The notes under the pieces: generated by a model | Told to the model about the DNA's origin: nothing | Database searches by the model: none | Seen by the model: only the letters and a program-made list of their open reading frames with translations | Source of the DNA: Silvimonas iriomotensis | GTDB lineage: Bacteria > Pseudomonadota > Gammaproteobacteria > Burkholderiales > Chitinibacteraceae | Direction of reading: 5' to 3' | Assembly (NCBI RefSeq): GCF_014645535.1 | Contig: NZ_BMLX01000006.1 | Location: 66,444-130,443 of the forward strand | DNA: 64,000 nt | Position numbers and translations under genes: made by a program | Shown here: piece by piece, positions 45,753-54,078 of the stretch | How positions within the stretch are numbered: the first letter of the stretch is position 1 | How the letters are laid out: each line of letters starts with the position of its first letter

Positions 45753-46972
45753 CCAAACGCCGCTGGCGCGCTCCCCACCTTTTGCTGACCATCGCCTTTG
45801 TGCTGTCGCTGCTGACGCACATTTTTTCTGCAACCGGCGATCTGATTTACGACTATCTGACCAACACCTCCCCGGACAAGCCTGACGAAAAACTGCGCAA
45901 ACCTACGCGCACGCTCAAAAGCCAGGACTGGGAAGACGAGAAAAAACTGCCGGACGAACTGAAGAACATCAAGCGTCCGGAGATCCAGACCGTATGGTTT
46001 GCGCCCAAAGCCCCGCCCAAACCCGCGGTTGTAGCCCAAGCCGCCCCGACACCCACGCCGACGCCCAGACCTGCCCCCAGACGCAAGCCGAAACCTGCGA
46101 CCCAACTGGCCAGCGCCACTGCCAGTGCGCCTGTGGCCAGCGCGGTGCAAATAGCCAGCGGTGCCGCATCCGCCCCGCAATCCTGGTTTGGCAACGCCAG
46201 CGCCCCGGCGCAGGCCAGTGCGGTTGCGATCGCCTCGGCACCTGTTCGTCAGGCCAGCGCGGCCTCTGCCGTAGCAGTCGCCCGCGCCTCGGGCCCGGCT
46301 GCCGTGCCGTCAGTCAACGCGGCCTTCCCCAAGGTGGTTCATATCACCTATCGCTGGAAGGGCTTCCCCGCCAGACTGACCTGGACCGCGGGCGACGGGC
46401 GCTATGCACTCGACATCGGCGCGTCCATGTTGGGGCGCAGCCGCGTCTTTAGCAGCGTCGGCACCATCAGCAAGCGCGGGCTGGCGCCGGATCGCTTTAG
46501 CGACACCCGTGACGGCAAGTTGCAGAACGAAGCGCTGTTTGACTGGTCGGAACAAAAATTCGTGCTGCACGATGGCGACAAAACCATTGAAGGGCCGCTG
46601 CAACCGGGCGACCAGGATCTGTTCTCCGCCGCATTCCAGTTCGCCCTTCAAGGCGCCAGCATGCCTTCGTTTACGTTCTCGCTGGCCAGCGGCCGCAAGA
46701 TCTATCCGAATGTGGCGTTCCAGATCATGGGCGAGAAAACGCTGCGTCTGTCCGGCAAGGATGTTGATGCCATTTTGCTGCGCGGCACGTTTGAAGACCG
46801 CGTGTTTGATTTCTGGCTGGCCCCGCAATGGCACAACCTGCCGGTGCGCATGATTCTGAACGCGGGCAAGGACACTTATGATGTGTTTGCCAGCGATATC
46901 GACGCCGACGGCAAAACGCTGCTGGAATCCCCCACGCCCGGCCTGGAACAACAGCGCGGCCCGCGTGGCTGA
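45749..46972 (+). CDS. DUF3108 protein with membrane anchor and AP-rich linker
   Basis: 407-residue protein in two parts. An N-terminal membrane helix (about 10-30) is followed by a polar stretch and a long P/A/S-rich region (APKAPPKPAVVAQ, TPTPTPRPAPRRKPKP, repeated ASAPV and AVAIASA pieces). This resembles a TonB-like wall-spanning linker. The DUF3108 domain (about 190-400) is THITYRWKGFPARLTW..GDGRYAL to DDYDVFASDIDADGK. Function unknown; periplasmic. It overlaps purN by ATGA and is followed by a paralogue without the linker. Confidence 0.8.
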   Translation: MTKRRWRAPHLLLTIAFVLSLLTHIFSATGDLIYDYLTNTSPDKPDEKLRKPTRTLKSQDWEDEKKLPDELKNIKRPEIQTVWFAPKAPPKPAVVAQAAPTPTPTPRPAPRRKPKPATQLASATASAPVASAVQIASGAASAPQSWFGNASAPAQASAVAIASAPVRQASAASAVAVARASGPAAVPSVNAAFPKVVHITYRWKGFPARLTWTAGDGRYALDIGASMLGRSRVFSSVGTISKRGLAPDRFSDTRDGKLQNEALFDWSEQKFVLHDGDKTIEGPLQPGDQDLFSAAFQFALQGASMPSFTFSLASGRKIYPNVAFQIMGEKTLRLSGKDVDAILLRGTFEDRVFDFWLAPQWHNLPVRMILNAGKDTYDVFASDIDADGKTLLESPTPGLEQQRGPRG

Positions 46973-46986
46973 ACAAGGATGAATTC

Positions 46987-47730
46987 ATGAAGCGACACCT
47001 GTTTTCTGTATTGCTTGTGCTGTTTGCGCTGGTAACCCTGCCCGTGCAGGCGGCCGATGTGCCGGTGCGCCCGGCGAAGGATTTCCCGCATGATCTGGCG
47101 ATCACCTATGTCTACCACGGTCTGCCGATCCCCATGCGGCTGAACTGGCAGGTGCAAGACGATCGGTACTCGCTCAAGCTCGGCGCCAACCTGTTTGGCC
47201 GCACCCGTGCGTTTACCAGCGATGGCCGGCTGACCAAAAACGGGCTGGCGCCAGAACATTTCACCGACGTGCGTGATGGCAAACTGCAGAACGAAGCCAC
47301 ATTTGACTGGGCCAACCACCAGATCACGCTGCATGACGGCGACAAAACCAGCACTGAAACGCTGGATAAAGGCACCCAGGATCTGTTCTCTACCGCGTTC
47401 CAGTTCGCCATTGGCGGGGTGCGCAACCAGAACTTCAGTTTTTCCATGGTCAGCGGCCGCAAGATTTACCCCAACGTCGCCTTTGAGGTACAAGGGGAGA
47501 AGAACTGGCGCGTTGGTGGCCAGGTGGTCAAGGTCATCTTGTTGCGCGGTACGTTTGAAGATCGCGTATTTGATTTCTGGCTGGCCCCGCAATGGTCTAA
47601 CCTGCCTGTAAGAATGATCTTCAACCTGGGCAATGATGCACCGCTGGATTTGTGGGCGACGGAGATCACCATAGACGGCAAGTCGGTGCTGGATGCGCCG
47701 GCACCAACGGATTCGCCCGGCAAGGATTAA
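46987..47730 (+). CDS. DUF3108 periplasmic protein
   Basis: 247-residue exported protein with a signal peptide (HLFSVLLVLFALVTLPVQA) followed by one DUF3108 domain (ITYVYHGLPIPMRLNWQ to LWATEITIDGKS). The conserved DGKLQNEA.FDW, HDGDKT and RGTFEDRVFDFWLAPQW motifs match the preceding gene closely, so the two are tandem duplicates, one free and one tethered. Function unknown. Confidence 0.85.
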   Translation: MKRHLFSVLLVLFALVTLPVQAADVPVRPAKDFPHDLAITYVYHGLPIPMRLNWQVQDDRYSLKLGANLFGRTRAFTSDGRLTKNGLAPEHFTDVRDGKLQNEATFDWANHQITLHDGDKTSTETLDKGTQDLFSTAFQFAIGGVRNQNFSFSMVSGRKIYPNVAFEVQGEKNWRVGGQVVKVILLRGTFEDRVFDFWLAPQWSNLPVRMIFNLGNDAPLDLWATEITIDGKSVLDAPAPTDSPGKD

Positions 47731-47807
47731 CCCCACCGGTTTCTGGCCGTAGCGTGCGGTTGCTCCGCTGCGGCTTTTTGCAAAATTACACGATCAAGTC
47801 AAACAAC

Positions 47808-49175
47808 ATGCTGCTTACCTCTGTCCAGTTCAACGCCGTGCTCGACGCGCTTGAACAAATCCTGCCCTTCACCGCCCCCGCCGACGTGTGCATGTCGCGC
47901 CTGTTTCGCGAGCACAAAAAACTGGGCGCGCGTGACCGCAGCATCATCGCCGAGACGGTATTCGGTGTACTGCGCGCCCTGCCCAAACTGAAATGGATTG
48001 CCGGCGAATACGCAGGCGCGCGCCTGTGGTTGCTGGCCTGGCATTCGGCGGTAGAAAAGCGCACGCTCAAAGAGCTGGCCACGTTCTACCGGGAAGACCA
48101 GCTGGAACTGGCCAAGGAATGGAAAGCCAAAAACCTGGCCGACGCCCCGCTGGCCGTACGTGCCGGTTTCCCGCAATGGATTGTGGATGCGCTCTTCGCC
48201 GAAGGCCGCAGCGAAGCGGAAGTCCTGGAACTGGGCCTGGGCCTGGGCCAGCCGGCACCGCTGGATTTGCGCGCCAACCTGCTGAAAACCAAGCGCGATG
48301 CGTTGCTGGAACAACTGCGCGCCGAACACTTCCAGGCCGAACCCACGCCCTATTCACCGTGGGGGATTCGCCTTGGCGGCAAGCCGGCACTCTCGCGCCA
48401 CCCGGGTTTTCTGGGCGGCTTGTATGAAGTACAGGATGAGGGCAGCCAGTTGCTGACGCTGCTGGCTGGCGTGCGCCGCGGCCAGATGGTGACCGACTTC
48501 TGCGCCGGTGCCGGTGGCAAGACATTGGCATTGGGTGCCCAGATGCAGTCGACTGGCCGTCTGTATGCGTTTGATGTGTCTGAAAAGCGTCTGGCTAACC
48601 TCAAGCCGCGCCTGGCACGTTCGGGCTTGTCCAACGTGCAATCGCAACTGATCGCCTCTGAGAACGACCAGAAGATCAAGCGCCTCGCTGGCAAGATGGA
48701 CGCCGTGCTGGTTGATGCACCCTGCTCGGGCCTGGGTACACTGCGCCGCAACCCGGACCTGAAATACCGTCAGTCGCTGGCATCGGTGGCTGAACTCAAT
48801 GCCAAGCAAGCATCCATTCTTGCCTCCGCTGCCCGCCTTGTGAAAACCGGCGGCCGTCTGGTGTATGCCACCTGCAGTATTCTGGAAGCGGAAAACGGCG
48901 TTATCGTTGACACCTTCCTGGCCACCCACCCGGAATTCGAACGCGTTGATGTCCGTACACTGCTGGCCAAAGAGAAAATTGATCTGCCGCTAGACGGCCC
49001 GGACCTGCGCATGACCCCGGTCAAGCATGGTACCGACGGCTTCTACGCCGCGGTACTGCAACGCCGCACGCTGGCCGCCGTGGCGGAAGAAGTCGAGGCC
49101 GCCCAGGCCGACACTGGCGCAGACAATGAAGGCCAGGCAGAAATTGCTGCCGCCGCTGCCGCCAGCGAATCCTGA
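47808..49175 (+). CDS. RsmB-family 16S rRNA cytosine-C5 methyltransferase
   Basis: 455-residue SAM-dependent RNA m5C methyltransferase. The N-terminal NusB-like part (LTSVQFNAVLDALEQIL, HKKLGARDRSIIAETVFGVLR) is followed by the catalytic domain. That contains VTDFCAGAGGKTLAL (SAM loop), the VLVDAPCSGLGTLRRNPDLK motif IV with a Cys, and the YATCSILEAENG catalytic Cys. An alanine-rich acidic tail ends the protein. The ATG at 47808 matches family starts; the longer frame from 47652 overlaps the DUF3108 gene. The target base is inferred as C967 by family. Confidence 0.9.
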   Translation: MLLTSVQFNAVLDALEQILPFTAPADVCMSRLFREHKKLGARDRSIIAETVFGVLRALPKLKWIAGEYAGARLWLLAWHSAVEKRTLKELATFYREDQLELAKEWKAKNLADAPLAVRAGFPQWIVDALFAEGRSEAEVLELGLGLGQPAPLDLRANLLKTKRDALLEQLRAEHFQAEPTPYSPWGIRLGGKPALSRHPGFLGGLYEVQDEGSQLLTLLAGVRRGQMVTDFCAGAGGKTLALGAQMQSTGRLYAFDVSEKRLANLKPRLARSGLSNVQSQLIASENDQKIKRLAGKMDAVLVDAPCSGLGTLRRNPDLKYRQSLASVAELNAKQASILASAARLVKTGGRLVYATCSILEAENGVIVDTFLATHPEFERVDVRTLLAKEKIDLPLDGPDLRMTPVKHGTDGFYAAVLQRRTLAAVAEEVEAAQADTGADNEGQAEIAAAAAASES

Positions 49176-49191
49176 GTTTGCTGCGCCCAGC

Positions 49192-49219
49192 AAAAAGCCC
49201 CGGCATGCCGGGGCTTTTT
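49192..49219. terminator. Bidirectional terminator
   Basis: AAAAAGCCCCGGC is perfectly repeated in reverse complement around two bases, with A and T tracts. It ends the methyltransferase gene from the left and the orphan 70-residue gene from the right. Confidence 0.93.
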
Positions 49220-49244
49220 CATGTCTGTCGCAAGGAAGATCGCG

Positions 49245-49457
49245 TTATTCAACGATCAGGGTCAGGTCAGCGACCTTTTCCATGCGGGAGTTACCCGGGC
49301 CCCAGCACACCTTGGCGCGGCCGCCCACCTGGTACATCACAATACCGTCAACCTGTTCCGGACCTACCAGGCCGCCAGCACGGTTCACACGCATGTTCGG
49401 CTCCAGCTTGACGTCGTCAGAACCAATCTTGCCAAAAAACGAGATGCTGATACTCAT
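49245..49457 (-). CDS. Orphan 70-residue protein
   Basis: Small soluble protein that I do not recognise: SISISFFGKIGSDDVKLEPNMRV, GGLVGPEQVDGIVMYQV and a single Trp and Cys in KVCWGPGNSRMEKVADLTLIVE. There is no signal or membrane segment. It looks mostly beta-stranded. An AAGGAGAA site precedes the ATG, and a terminator follows, so it seems a complete gene. It sits beside an AT-rich island unlike the rest of the window, with a promoter-like TATGAT and an inverted GTAGT/ACTAC motif upstream. This suggests a separately regulated, possibly acquired gene. Confidence 0.65.
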   Translation of the reverse strand: MSISISFFGKIGSDDVKLEPNMRVNRAGGLVGPEQVDGIVMYQVGGRAKVCWGPGNSRMEKVADLTLIVE

Positions 49458-49489
49458 GGTAGTTCTCCTTCAGGGCGACTTATTCAATG

Positions 49490-49735
49490 ACTTCATCATA
49501 CATCAAATGTAGTTTGACTACGTAACTAAATTTCATACGTTTATCGGAAAAACTACACCATTGGTTCGCCACAAAATCGATCACCGATCATTTTTATTTA
49601 TTTATTCTTTATAAATCAATATATTGAAAACAATAAAAACAGAACCCATGCAGATAAATGGTTTGAAAATGTAGTTATAAAACAAAACAACGCGATCAAA
49701 TTTACAAAAAAGACTCTATTTGGTGCATTGTTACA
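49490..49735. other. AT-rich island upstream of the orphan gene
   Basis: About 250 bases are strongly AT-rich, in sharp contrast to the surrounding 60% GC sequence. The minus strand has TATGAT (49495-49500). GTAGT-TTG-ACTAC (49509-49521) overlaps the -35 position; further copies of TGTAGTT or AACTACA are at 49551-49557 and 49670-49676. The stretch 49736-49800 is GC-rich again and shows nothing recognisable. Confidence 0.7.
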
Positions 49736-49804
49736 TGAAAATGAAGGCGCCCTGCCCCAGATTGGGCCACGCGCAGGCAGCCCGGCGCATCTGCCGCAGA
49801 CAAC

Positions 49805-49835
49805 AAAAAACCCCGTCCGGCTGGACGGGGTTTTT
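49805..49835. terminator. Terminator after sspB
   Basis: AAAAACCCCGTCC pairs with GGACGGGGTTTTT around four bases. The left A tract gives a T run on the minus strand, fitting termination of sspA-sspB. Confidence 0.93.
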
Positions 49836-49852
49836 GACCTGGCTGATACGGC

Positions 49853-50305
49853 TTACTTGACCACACGCAAGTGCGAACGGCCTGCCGGCGGACGCGGCGG
49901 CTCGTCGTCGTCATCGCCATCATGCCGGGCAGCCTCATGACTGGCAGGCGTGGCTTGCAAGGTGCTGTTGGCCACCGGTGCTTCTTCGGGCGGTGCTTCA
50001 TACTCAAAGCCCATGCCCTCGCCGTTTTCGCGCGAGAAGATCGACACCACGGCACCCACCGGGATCATGATGTCGCGAGAGACACCATTGAAACGGGCCG
50101 AGAACGACACATAGTCATTACCCAGATTGAGATTGCGCGTAGCGTTGTAGCTGATGTTCAGTACGATCTCACCATTTTTCACGTACTCCATCGGTACCTG
50201 CATTTCGCCACGCACGGCGACCACCAGGTAAGGCGTGAAATCATGATCCGAGCACCATTCGTGAATAGCGCGGATCAGGTAGGGTTTGGTCGACACAGAA
50301 GACAT
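49853..50305 (-). CDS. sspB: ClpXP specificity-enhancing factor SspB
   Basis: 150-residue adaptor that delivers ssrA-tagged proteins to ClpXP. The N-terminal substrate-binding domain shows TKPYLIRAIHEWCSDHDFTPYLVVAV, GEIVLNISYNATRNL and FSARFNGVSRDIMIPVGAVVSIFSRENGEGM. A flexible acidic, A/P-rich tail follows, ending in the ClpX-docking peptide HLRVVK. It lies downstream of sspA, 73 bases away. Confidence 0.95.
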   Translation of the reverse strand: MSSVSTKPYLIRAIHEWCSDHDFTPYLVVAVRGEMQVPMEYVKNGEIVLNISYNATRNLNLGNDYVSFSARFNGVSRDIMIPVGAVVSIFSRENGEGMGFEYEAPPEEAPVANSTLQATPASHEAARHDGDDDDEPPRPPAGRSHLRVVK

Positions 50306-50377
50306 GAATGTACCCCGACGGTCTGCAAAACGACAGGGCCGCCAGCGACGGCGGCCCGCATCATTCACATTCTATGT

Positions 50378-50983
50378 TTATTTGCGCATCGCTTTTTCGT
50401 TGGCAGTCAACGAATCGATGAACGCTTGACGGCTGAACAGACGCTCGCCGTACTTGAGGATGGAAGCCAGCGGCTTGGTCACTTCAATGCCGTAGTGCTC
50501 AAAGCGCCACAGCAGCGGGGCAATGGCTACGTCCAGCATGGAGAACTCTTCGCCCAGCATATACTTTTGCTTGGCAAACAGCGGCGCAATCTGGGTCAGG
50601 TTGTCGCGAATGGTGACGCGAGCGGTGTCCTGGGCCTTCTTGGTTGCGGTGCCGTCTTCCAGTGTCTTGACGTGCACGAACAGTTCACGCTCGAAGTTGA
50701 ACAGCATCAGGCGGGCGCGGGCACGCATGACCGGGTCAACCGGCATCAGTTGCGGATGCGGGAAGCGCTCATCAATGTATTCATTGATGATATTGGATTC
50801 ATACAAAGTCAGATCGCGTTCAACCAGCACCGGAACTTCGTTGTACGGGTTCATCACCGCGAGGTCTTCCGGCTTGCTATGCACATCGACGTCGATAATC
50901 TCGAAATCCATGCCTTTTTCAAACAACACAATACGGCAACGGTGGCTGAACGGGCAGGACGTGCCGGAATACAGCTTCATCAT
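50378..50983 (-). CDS. sspA: Stringent starvation protein A
   Basis: 201-residue GST-fold protein that binds RNA polymerase and affects stationary-phase and acid-stress gene expression. KLYSGTSCPFSHRCRIVLFEKGMDFEI and PYNEVPVLVERDLTLYESNIINEYIDERFPHPQLMP are typical. It has the CPFSHR pattern near the start but is not expected to be a glutathione transferase. The start is one of two adjacent ATG codons (50983 or 50980). A TACAAT hexamer on the minus strand (51023-51028) lies about 40 bases upstream and may be the -10. It leads sspA-sspB. Confidence 0.94.
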   Translation of the reverse strand: MMKLYSGTSCPFSHRCRIVLFEKGMDFEIIDVDVHSKPEDLAVMNPYNEVPVLVERDLTLYESNIINEYIDERFPHPQLMPVDPVMRARARLMLFNFERELFVHVKTLEDGTATKKAQDTARVTIRDNLTQIAPLFAKQKYMLGEEFSMLDVAIAPLLWRFEHYGIEVTKPLASILKYGERLFSRQAFIDSLTANEKAMRK

Positions 50984-51134
50984 GGGCGGGTTTCTCCGGA
51001 ATGCAGTAACGCAAAACGTTAAATTGTAAAGATTTTGTTGATACAAAGCCAGAAATTGCTTGATAAGCCGTTGATTGAAAATACAAATACCAGCAAATCA
51101 AAACGCAACAATCCAGTGGCGCAGCCCCGCCTCA

Positions 51135-51177
51135 CACAAAAGAAAAACGGAGCCGCAGCTCCGCTTTTTCTTTTGTG
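51135..51177 (-). terminator. Long-stem terminator after petC
   Basis: CACAAAAGAAAAA-CGGAGC pairs with GCTCCGC-TTTTTCTTTTGTG with one bulged base, a stem of about 19 pairs around CGCA. The T-rich minus strand end suits termination of the cytochrome bc1 transcript. Confidence 0.88.
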
Positions 51178-51187
51178 CACAAGACAC

Positions 51188-51961
51188 TTAGTGCTCGACA
51201 TCTTTCCAGTAGTCTTTCTTGAGCAGATAGACCAGCGGGAACAGTACGAACAAGAGGAACAACAGCACGGCATAGCCAATCTGTTCGCGGTGGATCTGGG
51301 CAGGCTCGCTCATGTACACCATGAAGTTCACCAGGTCACCCACGCGCTTGTCGTACTCGGCGGCATCAACCTTGTCGCCATCCAGCCGGGTTAACAAGCC
51401 GGTTTTTTCCAGCTTCAGGCCCACCAGGGTTTCCACGTCCTTGCCATTGACCTTTTCCGCCTTGTACACCGGCACCTGAATGCCTTGCAGCTCCCACAGC
51501 ACGTGCGGCATGCCAACCTTGTCAAAAATGGCATTGTTCCAGCCGGTCGGGCGTGTGTCGTCGCGGTAGAAAGAGCGCAGGTAGGTATACAACCAGTCCG
51601 CGCCACGGGCACGGGCCTCGACCGAAAGATCAGGCGGTGCAGCACCCAGCCAGACCTTGGCGTCATTGGCCTGCATGGCAACGCGCATTGGACTGCCGAC
51701 CTTGTCCGTGGTGAACATCAGGTTCTTTTTGATCTGGTCTTCAGTCAGGCCCAGGTCGGTCAGCCGGTTGTAGCGCAGCAGCGCAGCGCCGTGACAGGAC
51801 AAGCAATAGTTGGTAAAGGTCTGGGCGCCGCGCTGCAGTGATTCGACATCCTGCAGGTTGACCGGGGCTTTATCCAGTGCCGGGCCACCTTCTTCGGCAA
51901 ATGCTGTCAAGGGCAGGCACAGCACTGCAGCAACAAGCAAAGCTCGCAGATTCAGTTTCAT
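51188..51961 (-). CDS. petC: Cytochrome c1 of the bc1 complex
   Basis: 257-residue haem subunit of the quinol:cytochrome c reductase. The signal peptide ends TAFA; the haem site is CLSCH (Cys53, Cys56, His57). The axial Met is probably in VGSPMRVAMQ. A C-terminal membrane anchor (IGYAVLLFLLFVLFPLVYLLKK) fixes it to the inner membrane. It starts 12 bases after petB and is last in petABC. Confidence 0.95.
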   Translation of the reverse strand: MKLNLRALLVAAVLCLPLTAFAEEGGPALDKAPVNLQDVESLQRGAQTFTNYCLSCHGAALLRYNRLTDLGLTEDQIKKNLMFTTDKVGSPMRVAMQANDAKVWLGAAPPDLSVEARARGADWLYTYLRSFYRDDTRPTGWNNAIFDKVGMPHVLWELQGIQVPVYKAEKVNGKDVETLVGLKLEKTGLLTRLDGDKVDAAEYDKRVGDLVNFMVYMSEPAQIHREQIGYAVLLFLLFVLFPLVYLLKKDYWKDVEH

Positions 51962-51973
51962 GTGCGGTTGTCC

Positions 51974-53314
51974 TTAGATCACTTTGGCAAAGAGTGCGGC
52001 CAGCACGAAAGTGATTGCCACGTAAATGAAGAAGCGGACCTTCTGCTGTGTCGTACCGTTGGTCGTCCGCTCGGGCACCGGCTTGTAGCTGTCCATTTTT
52101 GTGTAGAACGGCATACCAAGGAAAAAGCCGAAATAGATCACCGACAAAATGCGCGAGACCAGGGTGCGCGTGTCATCTGGCGGCAAGGTGCCCAGAATAC
52201 CCAGACCAATAAAAGCCACCAGGAACAGCACCACGGCGGTCTTGAAGAACGGCCCGCGGTAGCGGATCGATTTGACCGGCGCCCGATCCAGCCACGGCAG
52301 CAACGCTATCAGCACCACCGCCGCGCCCATGGCCAGCACACCCCAGACTTGCGTGCCAAGGAACGAAGGCACCGCGCGCAAGATGGCGTAGAACGGCGTG
52401 AAGTACCACACCGGCGCAATATGCGGCGGGGTCTTGAGCGGATCAGCCGGAATGAAATTGTTGTCTTCAAGGAAGTAACCAAACATGTTGGGCTTGAAGA
52501 ACACAATGGTGCTGAACACGATCAGGAACACCACCACGCCGACAATATCCTTGACCGTGTAATGCGGGTGCATGGGTACGCTATCGAGCGGGATGCCGGT
52601 TTTCGGGTCTTTGTGTTTCTTGATGTCCACACCGTCCGGGTTGTTGGAGCCCACTTCGTGCAGCGCGATCAGGTGCGACACCACCAGCGCCAGCAAGACC
52701 AGCGGCACGGCGATGACGTGCAGGGCGAAGAAGCGGTTGAGCGTGGCGTCTGACACCACATAGTCGCCACGGATGAACTCGGACAGGCTTTGGCCGATCA
52801 CCGGGATCGACGAGAACAGGTTCACGATCACCTGGGCGCCCCAGAACGACATCTGGCCCCACGGCAGCAAATAGCCAAGGAACGCTTCTGCCATCAGGCA
52901 CAAAAACACCAGCGAACCGAACACCCAGATCAGTTCACGCGGTTTCTGGTAAGAGCCATACACCAGACCACGGAACATGTGCAGGTAGACCACGACGAAG
53001 AACATCGAGGCGCCGGTGGAGTGCATGTAGCGGATGATCCAGCCGCCCGCCACGTCACGCATGATGTATTCGACCGAATTGAACGCCACCGAGATGCTGG
53101 TGCCCGGAATCAGCGAACCATCCGGTTTGTAGTTCATGGTCAGGAAAATGCCGGTCACGATCTGGATCACCAGCACCAGCAGGGCCAGCGAACCGAAGAA
53201 GTACCAGAAATTGAAATTCTTGGGCGCGTAGTACTCCGACATCTGCGCCTTCCAGGTTGCCGTCAGCGGAAAGCGATCGTCTACCCAGTTAAGTAGCTGT
53301 TGTGCTTTGCTCAT
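51974..53314 (-). CDS. petB: Cytochrome b of the bc1 complex
   Basis: 446-residue membrane subunit carrying two b haems. Haem His ligands lie in helices B (GGWIIRYMHSTGASMFFVVVYLHMFRG) and D (NRFFALHVIAVPLVLLALVVSHLIALHEVG). The Qo-site ef-loop reads APVWYFTPFYAILRA. The usual PEWY tetrapeptide is therefore PVWY, with Glu replaced by Val, a known variant in some beta- and gammaproteobacteria. It has eight or more helices. It lies between petA and petC, 26 bases after petA. Confidence 0.96.
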   Translation of the reverse strand: MSKAQQLLNWVDDRFPLTATWKAQMSEYYAPKNFNFWYFFGSLALLVLVIQIVTGIFLTMNYKPDGSLIPGTSISVAFNSVEYIMRDVAGGWIIRYMHSTGASMFFVVVYLHMFRGLVYGSYQKPRELIWVFGSLVFLCLMAEAFLGYLLPWGQMSFWGAQVIVNLFSSIPVIGQSLSEFIRGDYVVSDATLNRFFALHVIAVPLVLLALVVSHLIALHEVGSNNPDGVDIKKHKDPKTGIPLDSVPMHPHYTVKDIVGVVVFLIVFSTIVFFKPNMFGYFLEDNNFIPADPLKTPPHIAPVWYFTPFYAILRAVPSFLGTQVWGVLAMGAAVVLIALLPWLDRAPVKSIRYRGPFFKTAVVLFLVAFIGLGILGTLPPDDTRTLVSRILSVIYFGFFLGMPFYTKMDSYKPVPERTTNGTTQQKVRFFIYVAITFVLAALFAKVI

Positions 53315-53340
53315 GTCTGAAGCCTCTGTAGAGGTGCCGG

Positions 53341-53928
53341 TTATTTGGTTTCTTCGCCGATACGCAGACTGGTGTCGGTGAGGAATTTATAAGGTGGGAT
53401 CGGCAGGTTCAGGGGCGCCGGCACACCGGAATAGACGCGACCGGCAAGGTCGTACTTCGAGCCATGACAGGGGCAGTAATAGCCACCCAGCCAGTCTGCG
53501 CCAAGGTCAGCCGGCGCAATGTCAGGGCGGTAGGTCGGAGAACAGCCCAGGTGGGTACAGACGCCCGTAGCCACCCAGATCTCTGGCTTGAGAGAGCGCC
53601 ATTCGTTATGGGCGTAATCGGGCTGGTCGCTGGAGTCTGATTTGGGATCGGACAGTTTGCCGTCCAGCTTGGGCAGATTGTCGAGCATTTCCTTGGTGCG
53701 TTTGACAACCCAGACCGGCTTGCCACGATACTCGACATCGATCTTCTGGCCCATTTCGAGCTTGCTGATGTCTACTTCGACCGGAGCGCCGGCCGCCTTG
53801 GCGCGCTCGGAGGGCAGAAAACTGGCAACAAAGGGTGTTGCTATTCCTGCAACAGCGACTGCCCCTGCCCCACTACTGGCCAGAAGCAGAAATCGCCGTT
53901 TACCGCTATCAACGTGCTGGTCACTCAT
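53341..53928 (-). CDS. petA: Rieske iron-sulfur subunit of the bc1 complex
   Basis: 195-residue subunit transferring an electron from quinol to cytochrome c1. The N-terminus is [31 protein letters not shown], a twin-arginine type membrane anchor. The 2Fe-2S motifs are CTHLGC (Cys124, His126) and CPCHGS (Cys152, His155), with the two disulfide Cys residues (129 and 154) present. First gene of petABC, so the promoter upstream controls the complex. Confidence 0.96.
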   Translation of the reverse strand: MSDQHVDSGKRRFLLLASSGAGAVAVAGIATPFVASFLPSERAKAAGAPVEVDISKLEMGQKIDVEYRGKPVWVVKRTKEMLDNLPKLDGKLSDPKSDSSDQPDYAHNEWRSLKPEIWVATGVCTHLGCSPTYRPDIAPADLGADWLGGYYCPCHGSKYDLAGRVYSGVPAPLNLPIPPYKFLTDTSLRIGEETK

Positions 53929-54029
53929 AACCCCATCCCTGACAAATTATTGGAAATGGAACGCAAGAAACAAAGACCAGGCCACACTGCAGCTGGGTTG
54001 TGGCCAATGCTGCTTGTAAGACGCCAGAA

Positions 54030-54064
54030 ATTCTACCCGACGTGCGGCTTAACTAAAAGCCGCA
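54030..54064 (-). promoter_or_regulatory. Candidate petABC promoter with overlapping palindrome
   Basis: Minus-strand TAGAAT (54030-54035) lies about 100 bases upstream of the petA ATG. The perfect palindrome TGCGGCTT-N6-AAGCCGCA (54043-54064) lies 7 bases upstream of it, over the -35 position. The palindrome has no T tract, so a regulator site is more likely than a terminator for the upstream lipoprotein gene. Confidence 0.5.
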
Positions 54065-54078
54065 TGTACAACAATGGC

